NCBI GenBank assembly: GCA_964576475.1
Contig: CAZNVG010000007.1
Location: 1-42,105 of the forward strand
DNA from: CAZNVG01 sp964576475
Lineage (GTDB): Bacteria > Patescibacteriota > Saccharimonadia > Saccharimonadales > CAZNVG01
Direction: 5' to 3'
Length of the DNA: 42,105 nt
Part shown: positions 7,188 through 14,240 of the stretch, piece by piece
Numbering within the stretch: position 1 is the stretch's first letter
Layout: every line of letters starts with the position of its first letter
Position numbers and translations under genes: made by a program
Notes under the pieces: generated by a model
What the model was told of the DNA's origin: nothing
Databases searched by the model: none
The model's input: the letters and a program-made list of their open reading frames with translations, nothing else

Positions 7188-9959
7188 ATGGCAAGGGTTT
7201 CAACACTTGGGATTCGACGTCGCTTCACGCGACCACAACACGCTGCATATGATGAGCTGGAATGGAACATTACAGACTCGTCGATTATTAATCCAATGAG
7301 CAACAAACCGGTTTTTGAGCAGAAAGGTGTGGAATTTCCAGTCTTTTGGTCTCAGAACTCTATTAATATCGTTGCACAAAAGTATTTCAGCGGTACCCCT
7401 GGGACGAAAGAGCGAGAAAGTTCGCTAAAACATCTTATAGATCGTGTGGCTGACACTATAACTCGCCATGGGCTAAGCGAAGGTTATTTTGTTGACCAAG
7501 AAGAAGCAGATATCTTTAATAACGAACTCAAGTACATCCTTGCCACACAAAGAGCTGCGTTCAATTCACCGGTCTGGTTTAATATCGGTGCTGCCGAACG
7601 CGCACAACAGGCGAGCGCCTGTTTCATTCTTGCCGTAGACGATACGATGCCATCTATCCTGAATTGGTATAAAGAGGAGGGTATGATCTTCAAAGGAGGC
7701 TCAGGGGCAGGTTTGAATGTCAGCACAATTCGATCAAGCTACGAGCAGCTAGGTAAGAGCGCAGGTACAGCAAGTGGTCCTTTGAGTTTCATGCGTGGCG
7801 CTGACGCTTCAGCGGGAGCTATCAAGAGTGGAGGCAAAACACGACGTGCTGCAAAAATGGTGATAATGAATGTCGATCACCCTGATATCGAAGAATTTAT
7901 CTGGTGCAAGGCGCTCGAAGAACGCAAGGCGCGCGTGCTGCAAGAGGCTGGTTTTGACATGAGCCTCGATGGTAAAGATAACTACAGCGTCCAGTACCAG
8001 AATGCGAATAATTCAGTCCGTGTAACGGATGAGTTTATGCAGGCAGTGGAGGAGGATAAGAACTGGGACCTCAAGGCCGTCACAACAGGAAAGACTGTAA
8101 AGACGGTTAAAGCACGAGATCTGTTCAGGCAGTTTTCGGAATCGGCGTGGGAATGTGCCGATCCGGGCATGCAGTTTGATACCACCATTAATAAGTGGCA
8201 CACGTGTCCTGTAGCAGGTCGCATCAATGCGAGTAACCCCTGCTCTGAGTATATGCATCTTGATAACTCAGCCTGTAATCTTGCGAGCATCAACTTGCTT
8301 AGGTATCTTAATGACGACCACACTTTCGCTATCGATGATTTCAGGCACACTGTAGAGATTATCTTTACGGCGCAAGAGATCTTAATTGGTTATTCAAGCT
8401 ATCCAACAGAGAATATTGGTAAGAATGCAAAAGCGTATCGAGAGTTAGGTTTAGGATATGCAAACCTTGGCGCGCTACTTATGGCTCAGGGATTACCATA
8501 TGATTCTGAAGAAGGTCGCGCCCAGGCTGCCGCTATTACAGCGCTCATGACAGGCCATGCTTATGCTACAAGCGCAAAGATTGCAAAGCGAGTTGGTCCC
8601 TTTGCGGGGTATCACAAAGATCGCGATGGTATGAACAAAGTGCTTAAAATGCATCGACGTGCAGTATCTGACATTGATGCGGCACTTGTCCCAGAAGAGC
8701 TGTTAAGCGCAGCTGCTGCAGCTTGGGATGAAGCGGTTGAGCAAGCAGAACTCCATGGAGTGCGAAACTCTCAAGCAAGTGTGCTTGCACCAACCGGAAC
8801 CATAGGTCTTATGATGGACTGTGATACGACTGGTATCGAACCAGATCTTGGTCTTGTAAAGGTAAAGAAGTTGGTTGGTGGGGGTACGATGAGTATCGTG
8901 AACCAGACTGTGCCTAGGGCTCTTAAAGCGCTCGGGTACAACAAAGAGCAGGTTAGCGATATCATCAGCTACATTGATCAAGAGAAAACAATTCTAGGCG
9001 CTCCACACCTGAAACCTGAGCATAAGGATGTGTTTGCGTGCTCAATGGGAGACAATCCTATACATTACCTCGGTCACGTAAAGATGATGAGTGCAGTTCA
9101 GCCCTTCATCTCGGGCGCCATCAGTAAAACCGTTAACATGCCAGAGGATGTATCGGTAGAAGATGTAGAACAGCTACATATGGATGCATGGAAGCTCGGT
9201 CTTAAAGCAGTGGCAATCTATCGGGATAACTGCAAGGTCGCACAACCACTTGCAATGGCTAAGAAAGACGGCGCAGAAGACATAGCGAAAGCTGCGGCTC
9301 CTGCTCAAGTTGCACAGACTGTTGCAGATAGTTTTGTTGTTAAAGGTGCATATAAGCGCGAATTGAGCCGTAAGCGCTCTAGCCAGACATTCGAATTTCG
9401 CATTGCTGATCTTAAGGGTTACTTTACAATTAGTGAGTACGAAGATGGCACGCCAGGCGAACTGTTCATTAATGTAAGCAAACAGGGATCAACCCTCTCA
9501 GGCTTAATGGATTCTTTCGCTATCAGTGTAAGTCACGGTTTGCAGTATGGAGTTCCGTTAAAGAGCTACGTAAAGACTCTTATGAGTACGAGCTTCGCGC
9601 CAGCGGGCATAACAGATGACCCAGACATCAGAACCGCTAGTTCTATAACCGACTACATTATGCGTCGACTCGCAATGGACTACTTAAGCTTCGACGATCG
9701 ACTAGAGCTAGGCTTGGCATCGATCGATGATATCGCGGACGAACAGACATCACTACTGGACACACCTATCTTGGAAGTTCAGCCAATGCCTGAGGCGTCA
9801 CCTGTTGAAACGCCTGCCGCAACACTTCCGGAAAAGAAGAAGCAGGTTAGTTCGACTACAGATACAGCACCACTTTGTTACAACTGCGGAAACCAAACAC
9901 AACGTGCCGGTAGCTGCTACGTATGTAACTCTTGTGGCTCAACAACAGGCTGTTCATAG
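7188..9959 (+). CDS. nrdJ: Adenosylcobalamin-dependent ribonucleotide reductase, class II
   Basis: NrdJ reduces ribonucleotides to deoxyribonucleotides using adenosylcobalamin to generate a thiyl radical, and works with or without oxygen. The 923-residue chain shows FNSPVWFN and SACF in the N-terminal half, the finger-loop motif NPCSEYMHLDNSACNLASINL with the radical Cys352 and Glu354, and a C-terminal tail with CYNCGNQ...CYVCNSCGSTTGCS, the redox-shuttle cysteines. No separate small subunit gene (nrdB) is present, as expected for class II. The ATG at 7188 follows AGAGGGGG. Whether this organism makes or imports B12 cannot be seen. It is probably co-transcribed with nrdR. Confidence 0.94.
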   Translation: MARVSTLGIRRRFTRPQHAAYDELEWNITDSSIINPMSNKPVFEQKGVEFPVFWSQNSINIVAQKYFSGTPGTKERESSLKHLIDRVADTITRHGLSEGYFVDQEEADIFNNELKYILATQRAAFNSPVWFNIGAAERAQQASACFILAVDDTMPSILNWYKEEGMIFKGGSGAGLNVSTIRSSYEQLGKSAGTASGPLSFMRGADASAGAIKSGGKTRRAAKMVIMNVDHPDIEEFIWCKALEERKARVLQEAGFDMSLDGKDNYSVQYQNANNSVRVTDEFMQAVEEDKNWDLKAVTTGKTVKTVKARDLFRQFSESAWECADPGMQFDTTINKWHTCPVAGRINASNPCSEYMHLDNSACNLASINLLRYLNDDHTFAIDDFRHTVEIIFTAQEILIGYSSYPTENIGKNAKAYRELGLGYANLGALLMAQGLPYDSEEGRAQAAAITALMTGHAYATSAKIAKRVGPFAGYHKDRDGMNKVLKMHRRAVSDIDAALVPEELLSAAAAAWDEAVEQAELHGVRNSQASVLAPTGTIGLMMDCDTTGIEPDLGLVKVKKLVGGGTMSIVNQTVPRALKALGYNKEQVSDIISYIDQEKTILGAPHLKPEHKDVFACSMGDNPIHYLGHVKMMSAVQPFISGAISKTVNMPEDVSVEDVEQLHMDAWKLGLKAVAIYRDNCKVAQPLAMAKKDGAEDIAKAAAPAQVAQTVADSFVVKGAYKRELSRKRSSQTFEFRIADLKGYFTISEYEDGTPGELFINVSKQGSTLSGLMDSFAISVSHGLQYGVPLKSYVKTLMSTSFAPAGITDDPDIRTASSITDYIMRRLAMDYLSFDDRLELGLASIDDIADEQTSLLDTPILEVQPMPEASPVETPAATLPEKKKQVSSTTDTAPLCYNCGNQTQRAGSCYVCNSCGSTTGCS

Positions 9960-10043
9960 AGAGCATCCATCTGAGCGCTTATGGGTGCCGCTCTTCGACA
10001 GTGAAGAAATATGTTGTCTTAAGTATATATTCAGCTTGAGGCG

Positions 10044-10049
10044 TAAAAT
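10044..10049 (+). promoter_or_regulatory. -10 box of a leaderless promoter for the response regulator
   Basis: TAAAAT lies 6 nt before the GTG at 10056, so transcription would begin at or next to the start codon. The -35 region is poorly defined. The GAGGGG just upstream of the GTG is too close to serve as a Shine-Dalgarno. Confidence 0.45.
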
Positions 10050-10055
10050 AGAGGG

Positions 10056-10733
10056 GTGAAACTATTACTTGTAGAAGATGAGTTAAAACTTGGGAGAGCC
10101 TTGAAGGCAGGACTCTCCCAAGACGGCTATGCCGTAGAACTGGTCACTACTGCCGAGGAAGGTTTGGCCTGCGCATTAAATGACAGCTATGACGTGATTG
10201 TTCTTGATAGGATGCTGCCAAATGGACAGGACGGACTTGATATTTGCAGAAAGCTCCGTGCAAACAAGGTAGCAACTCCGATACTGATGCTCACCGCGCT
10301 TGGCGAGATGTCGGATAAAGTACAGGGTCTCGATGACGGAGCGGATGACTATCTCGTTAAGCCGTTCGATTTTGAGGAATTACTTGCGCGTTTGCGAGCG
10401 CTGCAGCGTCGCCCGCAGCAGTCGAATGCTCCAAATATCCCTATAGGACCATTGGTGCTTCACACAAGCTCTAAAGGCGTACAAACTCCATCAGGCATGG
10501 TCCGTTTGAGTAAGAGAGAGTATGCATTACTCGAGTATCTTGCAATGCATAAAGATAGGATATTCTCTAAAGAGGAGCTTATTGATCACGTGTGGGAATT
10601 TGACGCCGATATACTACCCAATACTGTCGAGGTTTTTGTACGTGGAATTCGCAAGAAGCTCGATATCACCAATAAGCCGTCAGTCATCGAGACAGTTCGA
10701 GGTTTTGGGTACAGAATTCGAGGCGATAGTTAA
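10056..10733 (+). CDS. Two-component response regulator, OmpR/PhoB family
   Basis: This protein has a receiver domain followed by a winged-helix output domain. The phospho-acceptor is Asp51 (VIVLDRMLP), with Thr80 (MLTALG) and Lys102 (VKPFD) as switch residues and the acidic pair at Glu7/Asp8. The C-terminal half (from about residue 130) has the OmpR DNA-binding signature LSKREYALLEYLAMHKDRI and ends VIETVRGFGYRIRG. The length of 225 residues is normal. The histidine kinase starts 1 nt after its stop, so the two form a classic operon. The target genes and signal are unknown. Confidence 0.92.
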   Translation: MKLLLVEDELKLGRALKAGLSQDGYAVELVTTAEEGLACALNDSYDVIVLDRMLPNGQDGLDICRKLRANKVATPILMLTALGEMSDKVQGLDDGADDYLVKPFDFEELLARLRALQRRPQQSNAPNIPIGPLVLHTSSKGVQTPSGMVRLSKREYALLEYLAMHKDRIFSKEELIDHVWEFDADILPNTVEVFVRGIRKKLDITNKPSVIETVRGFGYRIRGDS

Positions 10734-10734
10734 G

Positions 10735-11721
10735 ATGTTCTCGTCAGCTGTGTTCAAACTGACCCTTTGGTACGTTGGAGCTCTTGCTGGAGTGTGTTTT
10801 TTGTTTAGTATACCGGCCTATAGTGTCGGTTCTTCGAGGCTAGAGAGAGGAGCGCAACGGCAATTTGAACTTATTGAGCGAATGCCACGAATGATTGGTA
10901 TTGAGGTGGATGAGTTGCGAGCAACCCGAGGTGATCAACTTCGTCGTGACCAGAGAGATCTGCTGAACGAACTATTGGCAATCGATCTGTTGGTAGTGGG
11001 TATTGGGTCTATATTCAGTTATCGATTTGCAAAACGCACACTCCAGCCTATTCAAGAAGCGCATGCTGCGCAAGTACGCTTTACTGCCGACGCAAGTCAT
11101 GAGTTACGCACGCCATTGGCCGTTATTAAAACTGAAACAGAAGTAGCTTTGCGCTCACCGAAGTTAAACCTTTCAGAGGCAAAGCAAATCTTAAGAAGCA
11201 ACCTTGAGGAGATTACGAGGCTTCAAGCGTTGAGCGATCAATTACTGAGCCTCACGACCATGCAGGAGAAAGGTCTTGATACGCAACTAAAATCAATTAG
11301 TACGGTTATCAGGAGCGAGGCTGGTTTATTAGAAAAACGCTATAAAATAACAATCAGAAAAGACTTAGGCAAGGTTGGCAAGCTACGTATAAACGAGGCG
11401 CTTATTCGTCAACTGGTCGATATTCTTGTCGACAATGCGGTAAAATATGCTGGCTCTAAAAAGCCAGATGTAGCGATCGAGCTTACCAGGCAAAAAAATA
11501 CAATTCTTCTTGCAGTCAGAGATAAAGGAATCGGAATAAAAGAGCAGGATTTGCCGTATATTTTCGAACGATTTAAACGTGGTAAGTCAATGGAAAACAG
11601 TGCTGGCCACGGATTGGGTCTGGCTATTGCTAATGATATTGTAAGTTTACATGATGCAAAGATAGCTGTCTCTAGCCGACCAAATGAAGAAACGGTGTTT
11701 AGAGTCTATTTTCGAAAGTAA
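10735..11721 (+). CDS. Sensor histidine kinase
   Basis: This is the membrane sensor partner of the response regulator just upstream. From ATG 10735 the protein has 328 residues: a first membrane segment (about 8-28), a short external loop of about 50 residues, a second membrane segment (about 80-98), the H-box SHELRTP with His122, the N-box DNAVKYA, G1 box DKGIGI, F-box IFERFKRG and G2 box GHGLGLAI. The frame stays open upstream, but ATG 10735, one base after the regulator's stop, fits the operon and the family. The small external loop suggests it senses the envelope or membrane rather than a large ligand; this is inference. Confidence 0.92.
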   Translation: MFSSAVFKLTLWYVGALAGVCFLFSIPAYSVGSSRLERGAQRQFELIERMPRMIGIEVDELRATRGDQLRRDQRDLLNELLAIDLLVVGIGSIFSYRFAKRTLQPIQEAHAAQVRFTADASHELRTPLAVIKTETEVALRSPKLNLSEAKQILRSNLEEITRLQALSDQLLSLTTMQEKGLDTQLKSISTVIRSEAGLLEKRYKITIRKDLGKVGKLRINEALIRQLVDILVDNAVKYAGSKKPDVAIELTRQKNTILLAVRDKGIGIKEQDLPYIFERFKRGKSMENSAGHGLGLAIANDIVSLHDAKIAVSSRPNEETVFRVYFRK

Positions 11722-11723
11722 TT

Positions 11724-13571
11724 CTAGTTCGCTTTTTGTCGCTTGCGCTTGTTAGGGTCAAGTTCTTTTTTTCGAAGTCGCAGTGATTTAGGTGTCACTT
11801 CGAGAAGCTCATCGTTCTCAATAAAATCAAGACACTGTTCGAGGCTGAGTAGTGTTGGAGGTGAAAGCTGTACAACACCATCGCTTGATGAGCTGCGCAT
11901 GTTTGTAAGATGTTTTGCTTTGCAGACATTTAGCTCCATATCGTCATGACGCGTGTTAAGGCCGACGATTTGTCCGGCGTATACCTTAATAGCAGGACCG
12001 ATGAATACGGTGCCTCGTTCCTCAGCAGTCTGAAGTGCATAGGGAGTTGTTGTGCCGGTTTCCCAGGCGATTAATACACCATTCCTAAGCTGATCGAGAG
12101 CCGCACCGGGCTCAGCGTATCCTACAACTAAGCTGTCCATAACGACGGTTCCTTTAGTCTTAGTCACAAGGATATTTCGGAGTCCAAGAAGTGCACGGGT
12201 AGGGAGCTCGTAGATAAGTTTTGTAACTCCTTTTGTACTCGCAAACTGCTCTTTGAGGTTTGCCCGTCGAGCACCTAGCTCCATTTGTACGGCTCCTACA
12301 TGTTCAGCAGGAACCTCTATAATTACCTCTTCGATTGGTTCGACGGTCTTTCCGTTTTCTTCTCGAGTAACTACTTGTGGTCGACCGACCTCAAACTCGA
12401 AACCTTCGCGACGCATAGTTTCGATAAGTACACTTAGGTGAAGTTCGCCTCTTCCTGAGACGCGGAATCCTATACCTTCGTCGGTGACTCGTAGTCCGAC
12501 ATTTGTCTCTAGTTCTTTGTTTAGTCTCTCGCCGATTTGGCGCGAAGTAGTAAATTCGCCTTCAGTGCCTTTGAAGGGGCTAGTATTCGGTCCGAGATAT
12601 ATCTGTAGAGTTGGAGCTTCAACTTCAAGAGTAGGTAGCGCCTCGGGATTATCGACATCTGCGATTGTTTCGCCTATTTGAGCGTCACCGATACCAGTGA
12701 GTTGAACGATATCTCCGGCGATGCCGCCGTCAACTTCAAACTTACTTACACCGTGACTCATCATTACCGTATCAACGCGGGCTTTTGTAACAGTACCATC
12801 GGCCTTGCAGAGTGCGACAGGTGTGCCTGCACTTATCTTGCCTCGCGTTATCCGGCCGATAGCAGTTTTGCCTTTGTAGTCATCCCATGTAAGGGCTGTA
12901 ACGAGCATCTGAAAAGGCTTATCTATCTCGACGTCTGGAGCTGGAATATGTTTGATTATTGCTTGAAATAGTGGCTCAAGGTCGCCGTCTGATTCCACAT
13001 TATCTGGCATGTCTTCCCACGCCTTACCGCTTCGCCCAATAGCATAGTATGTAGGGTAGTGGAGTTGGTTCTCGTGCACTGCTAGTTCAAGAAACAAATC
13101 ATCAAGTTCGTCTTTTACTTCCTGAATGCGCCGACCATCTTTGTCTATTTTGTTAATAACAACGATTGGCTTCAACTCATATGCCAGCGCTTTTCCAAGC
13201 ACGAACTTGGTTTGTGGCATTGGTCCTTCCTGTGCGTCAACGACAAGGATGCAGCCATCGGCCATATTGAGTGTGCGTTCGACTTCTCCAGAGAAGTCAG
13301 CGTGCCCGGGGGTGTCAATTATATTGATGCGATAGTCGCCGTGCTGAACTGCAGTAACTTTCGCAGTGATCGTGATGCCACGCTCTTTTTCCTGATCACC
13401 ACTGTCCATAATAAGATCCTGACTCATCTCAGACTGGTTGTCTCTAAAGGTATGTGACTGCTTTAAGAGTCCGTCGACAAGTGTTGTCTTGCCATGATCA
13501 ACGTGTGCGATGATAGCAATATTACGAATTTTAGATGAATCTTGGGTTCCTGCGGCCATAAGGGAATACAC
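11724..13571 (-). CDS. typA: Ribosome-associated translational GTPase TypA/BipA
   Basis: TypA is an EF-G-like GTPase that binds the ribosome and helps 50S assembly and growth at low temperature or under stress. The protein shows G1 AHVDHGKTTLVDGLL, G3 DTPGHADFSGEVER, and G4 NKIDKDGRR, followed by EF-G-like domains and the BipA-specific C-terminal domain. The length of about 615 residues is normal. Two starts are possible: GTG 13571 close after AAAGG, or ATG 13559 (MAAGTQDSSK), four residues later. The gene ends 2 nt from the convergent histidine kinase gene and diverges from the thioredoxin-like gene. Confidence 0.94.
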   Translation of the reverse strand: MYSLMAAGTQDSSKIRNIAIIAHVDHGKTTLVDGLLKQSHTFRDNQSEMSQDLIMDSGDQEKERGITITAKVTAVQHGDYRINIIDTPGHADFSGEVERTLNMADGCILVVDAQEGPMPQTKFVLGKALAYELKPIVVINKIDKDGRRIQEVKDELDDLFLELAVHENQLHYPTYYAIGRSGKAWEDMPDNVESDGDLEPLFQAIIKHIPAPDVEIDKPFQMLVTALTWDDYKGKTAIGRITRGKISAGTPVALCKADGTVTKARVDTVMMSHGVSKFEVDGGIAGDIVQLTGIGDAQIGETIADVDNPEALPTLEVEAPTLQIYLGPNTSPFKGTEGEFTTSRQIGERLNKELETNVGLRVTDEGIGFRVSGRGELHLSVLIETMRREGFEFEVGRPQVVTREENGKTVEPIEEVIIEVPAEHVGAVQMELGARRANLKEQFASTKGVTKLIYELPTRALLGLRNILVTKTKGTVVMDSLVVGYAEPGAALDQLRNGVLIAWETGTTTPYALQTAEERGTVFIGPAIKVYAGQIVGLNTRHDDMELNVCKAKHLTNMRSSSSDGVVQLSPPTLLSLEQCLDFIENDELLEVTPKSLRLRKKELDPNKRKRQKAN

Positions 13572-13614
13572 TTACCTTTCACTACTTTGCACTATTTCTC
13601 GAGCTATTTGTCAA

Positions 13615-13643
13615 ATTATACCATAATCAGGTTATTTGAACAA
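13615..13643 (-). promoter_or_regulatory. typA promoter
   Basis: On the minus strand there is TTGTTC (13638-13643), a 17 bp spacer and a perfect TATAAT (13615-13620) with an upstream TG extension. The divergent promoter of the next gene lies immediately beside it. Confidence 0.6.
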
Positions 13644-13651
13644 CTACTCTC

Positions 13652-13680
13652 TTAAAAACGTTATCACTATAGGGTACAAT
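13652..13680 (+). promoter_or_regulatory. Leaderless promoter of the thioredoxin-fold gene
   Basis: TTAAAA (13652-13657) and TACAAT (13675-13680) are separated by 17 bp. The ATG at 13687 is 6 nt past the -10 box, so the mRNA should start at or next to the start codon. Confidence 0.6.
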
Positions 13681-13686
13681 AGGGCG

Positions 13687-13956
13687 ATGAACGGAACGTT
13701 GCTGTATCAACCAAAAAGTGAGCATGGTCGCCGCGCCGAAGAATACGCGCGCGACTTCGAGCGACTCAGTGGTCATGCACTTAAGCTCATAGATTGGGAC
13801 AGCATTGAAGGCTCTACATTTGCACAAAATCGTGACATTGTTGTGTCGCCAGCTATCGTAATAACAGATGAAAGAGGATCGATCGTACGACAATGGCTCG
13901 GCGATCAGTTTCCCTTGTTTGATGAACTAATGGCGTATTTAGTTCGAATGCCCTAA
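13687..13956 (+). CDS. Small thioredoxin-fold protein without catalytic cysteines
   Basis: This 89-residue protein has the pattern of a thioredoxin/glutaredoxin fold: LLYQPKSEHGRRAEEYARDFE for strand 1 and helix 1, LKLIDWDS for strand 2, a VVSPAIVIT segment that looks like the cis-proline loop, and DERGSIVRQWLGD for the final hairpin. It contains no cysteine at all; the CxxC position is occupied by something like KSEH, so it cannot be a disulfide reductase. The frame extends upstream, but ATG 13687 fits a leaderless promoter. The assignment rests on pattern recognition and the role is unknown. Confidence 0.6.
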   Translation: MNGTLLYQPKSEHGRRAEEYARDFERLSGHALKLIDWDSIEGSTFAQNRDIVVSPAIVITDERGSIVRQWLGDQFPLFDELMAYLVRMP

Positions 13957-13959
13957 GTA

Positions 13960-13988
13960 TTGCGATAACTACCTCTGTAATATATACT
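13960..13988 (+). promoter_or_regulatory. ileS leader promoter
   Basis: TTGCGA (13960-13965) and TATACT (13983-13988) have a 17 bp spacer. The start near 13995 gives a 5' leader of about 245 nt that contains the T-box. Confidence 0.65.
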
Positions 13989-13994
13989 TATTAG

Positions 13995-14226
13995 GTTAAC
14001 AATTTGTATCGAAATGCACTCCATAGTGTTTGGATTAGCGGTCATCAGCCGCGAAGCAGCGAGAAGAAAAGGGTAACAGTAGCCTTTAGTAGAACTCGAC
14101 GGGATTGCCCGTGATAGCAAAAATCAAGCGTCCGCCACTTTATAGTAAGCGGGAAGCAGGATGGTACCTCCCACTATCAAGGGATCCTGCATTCCACAAA
14201 AGTATATTGGCGGTTTTTTTATTTTC
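13995..14226 (+). promoter_or_regulatory. T-box leader (tRNA-Ile-sensing) of ileS
   Basis: The T-box antiterminator is complete. GCAGGA (14156-14161) pairs with TCCTGC (14185-14190), the seven-base bulge TGGTACC (14162-14168) matches UGGNACC, and TCCC (14169-14172) pairs with GGGA (14181-14184). The variable bulge base is T, which would pair with the A73 discriminator of tRNA-Ile. Upstream, CCGC/GCGG (14132-14135, 14149-14152) looks like stem III. The competing structure pairs CCGCCA (14132-14137) with TGGCGG (14208-14213), followed by seven T (14214-14220). Candidate ATC specifiers are at 14044-14046 (loop of GCGG/CCGC) and 14123-14125; I could not decide between them. The canonical Firmicutes stem I is not evident. 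Confidence 0.8.
14208..14220 (+). terminator. 3' arm and T-run of the T-box terminator
   Basis: TGGCGG followed by seven T ends the ileS leader 20 nt before the GTG start. Its 5' partner is probably CCGCCA at 14132-14137, which also takes part in the stem III-like hairpin, so the two folds exclude each other. Confidence 0.6.
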
Positions 14227-14240
14227 AAAGGAGAGCATAC

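Noticed and set aside
10522..10734. Upstream extension of the histidine kinase frame into the response regulator
   Set aside because: The extra 71 codons overlap the regulator's DNA-binding domain in another frame; ATG 10735, one base after its stop, is the natural start.
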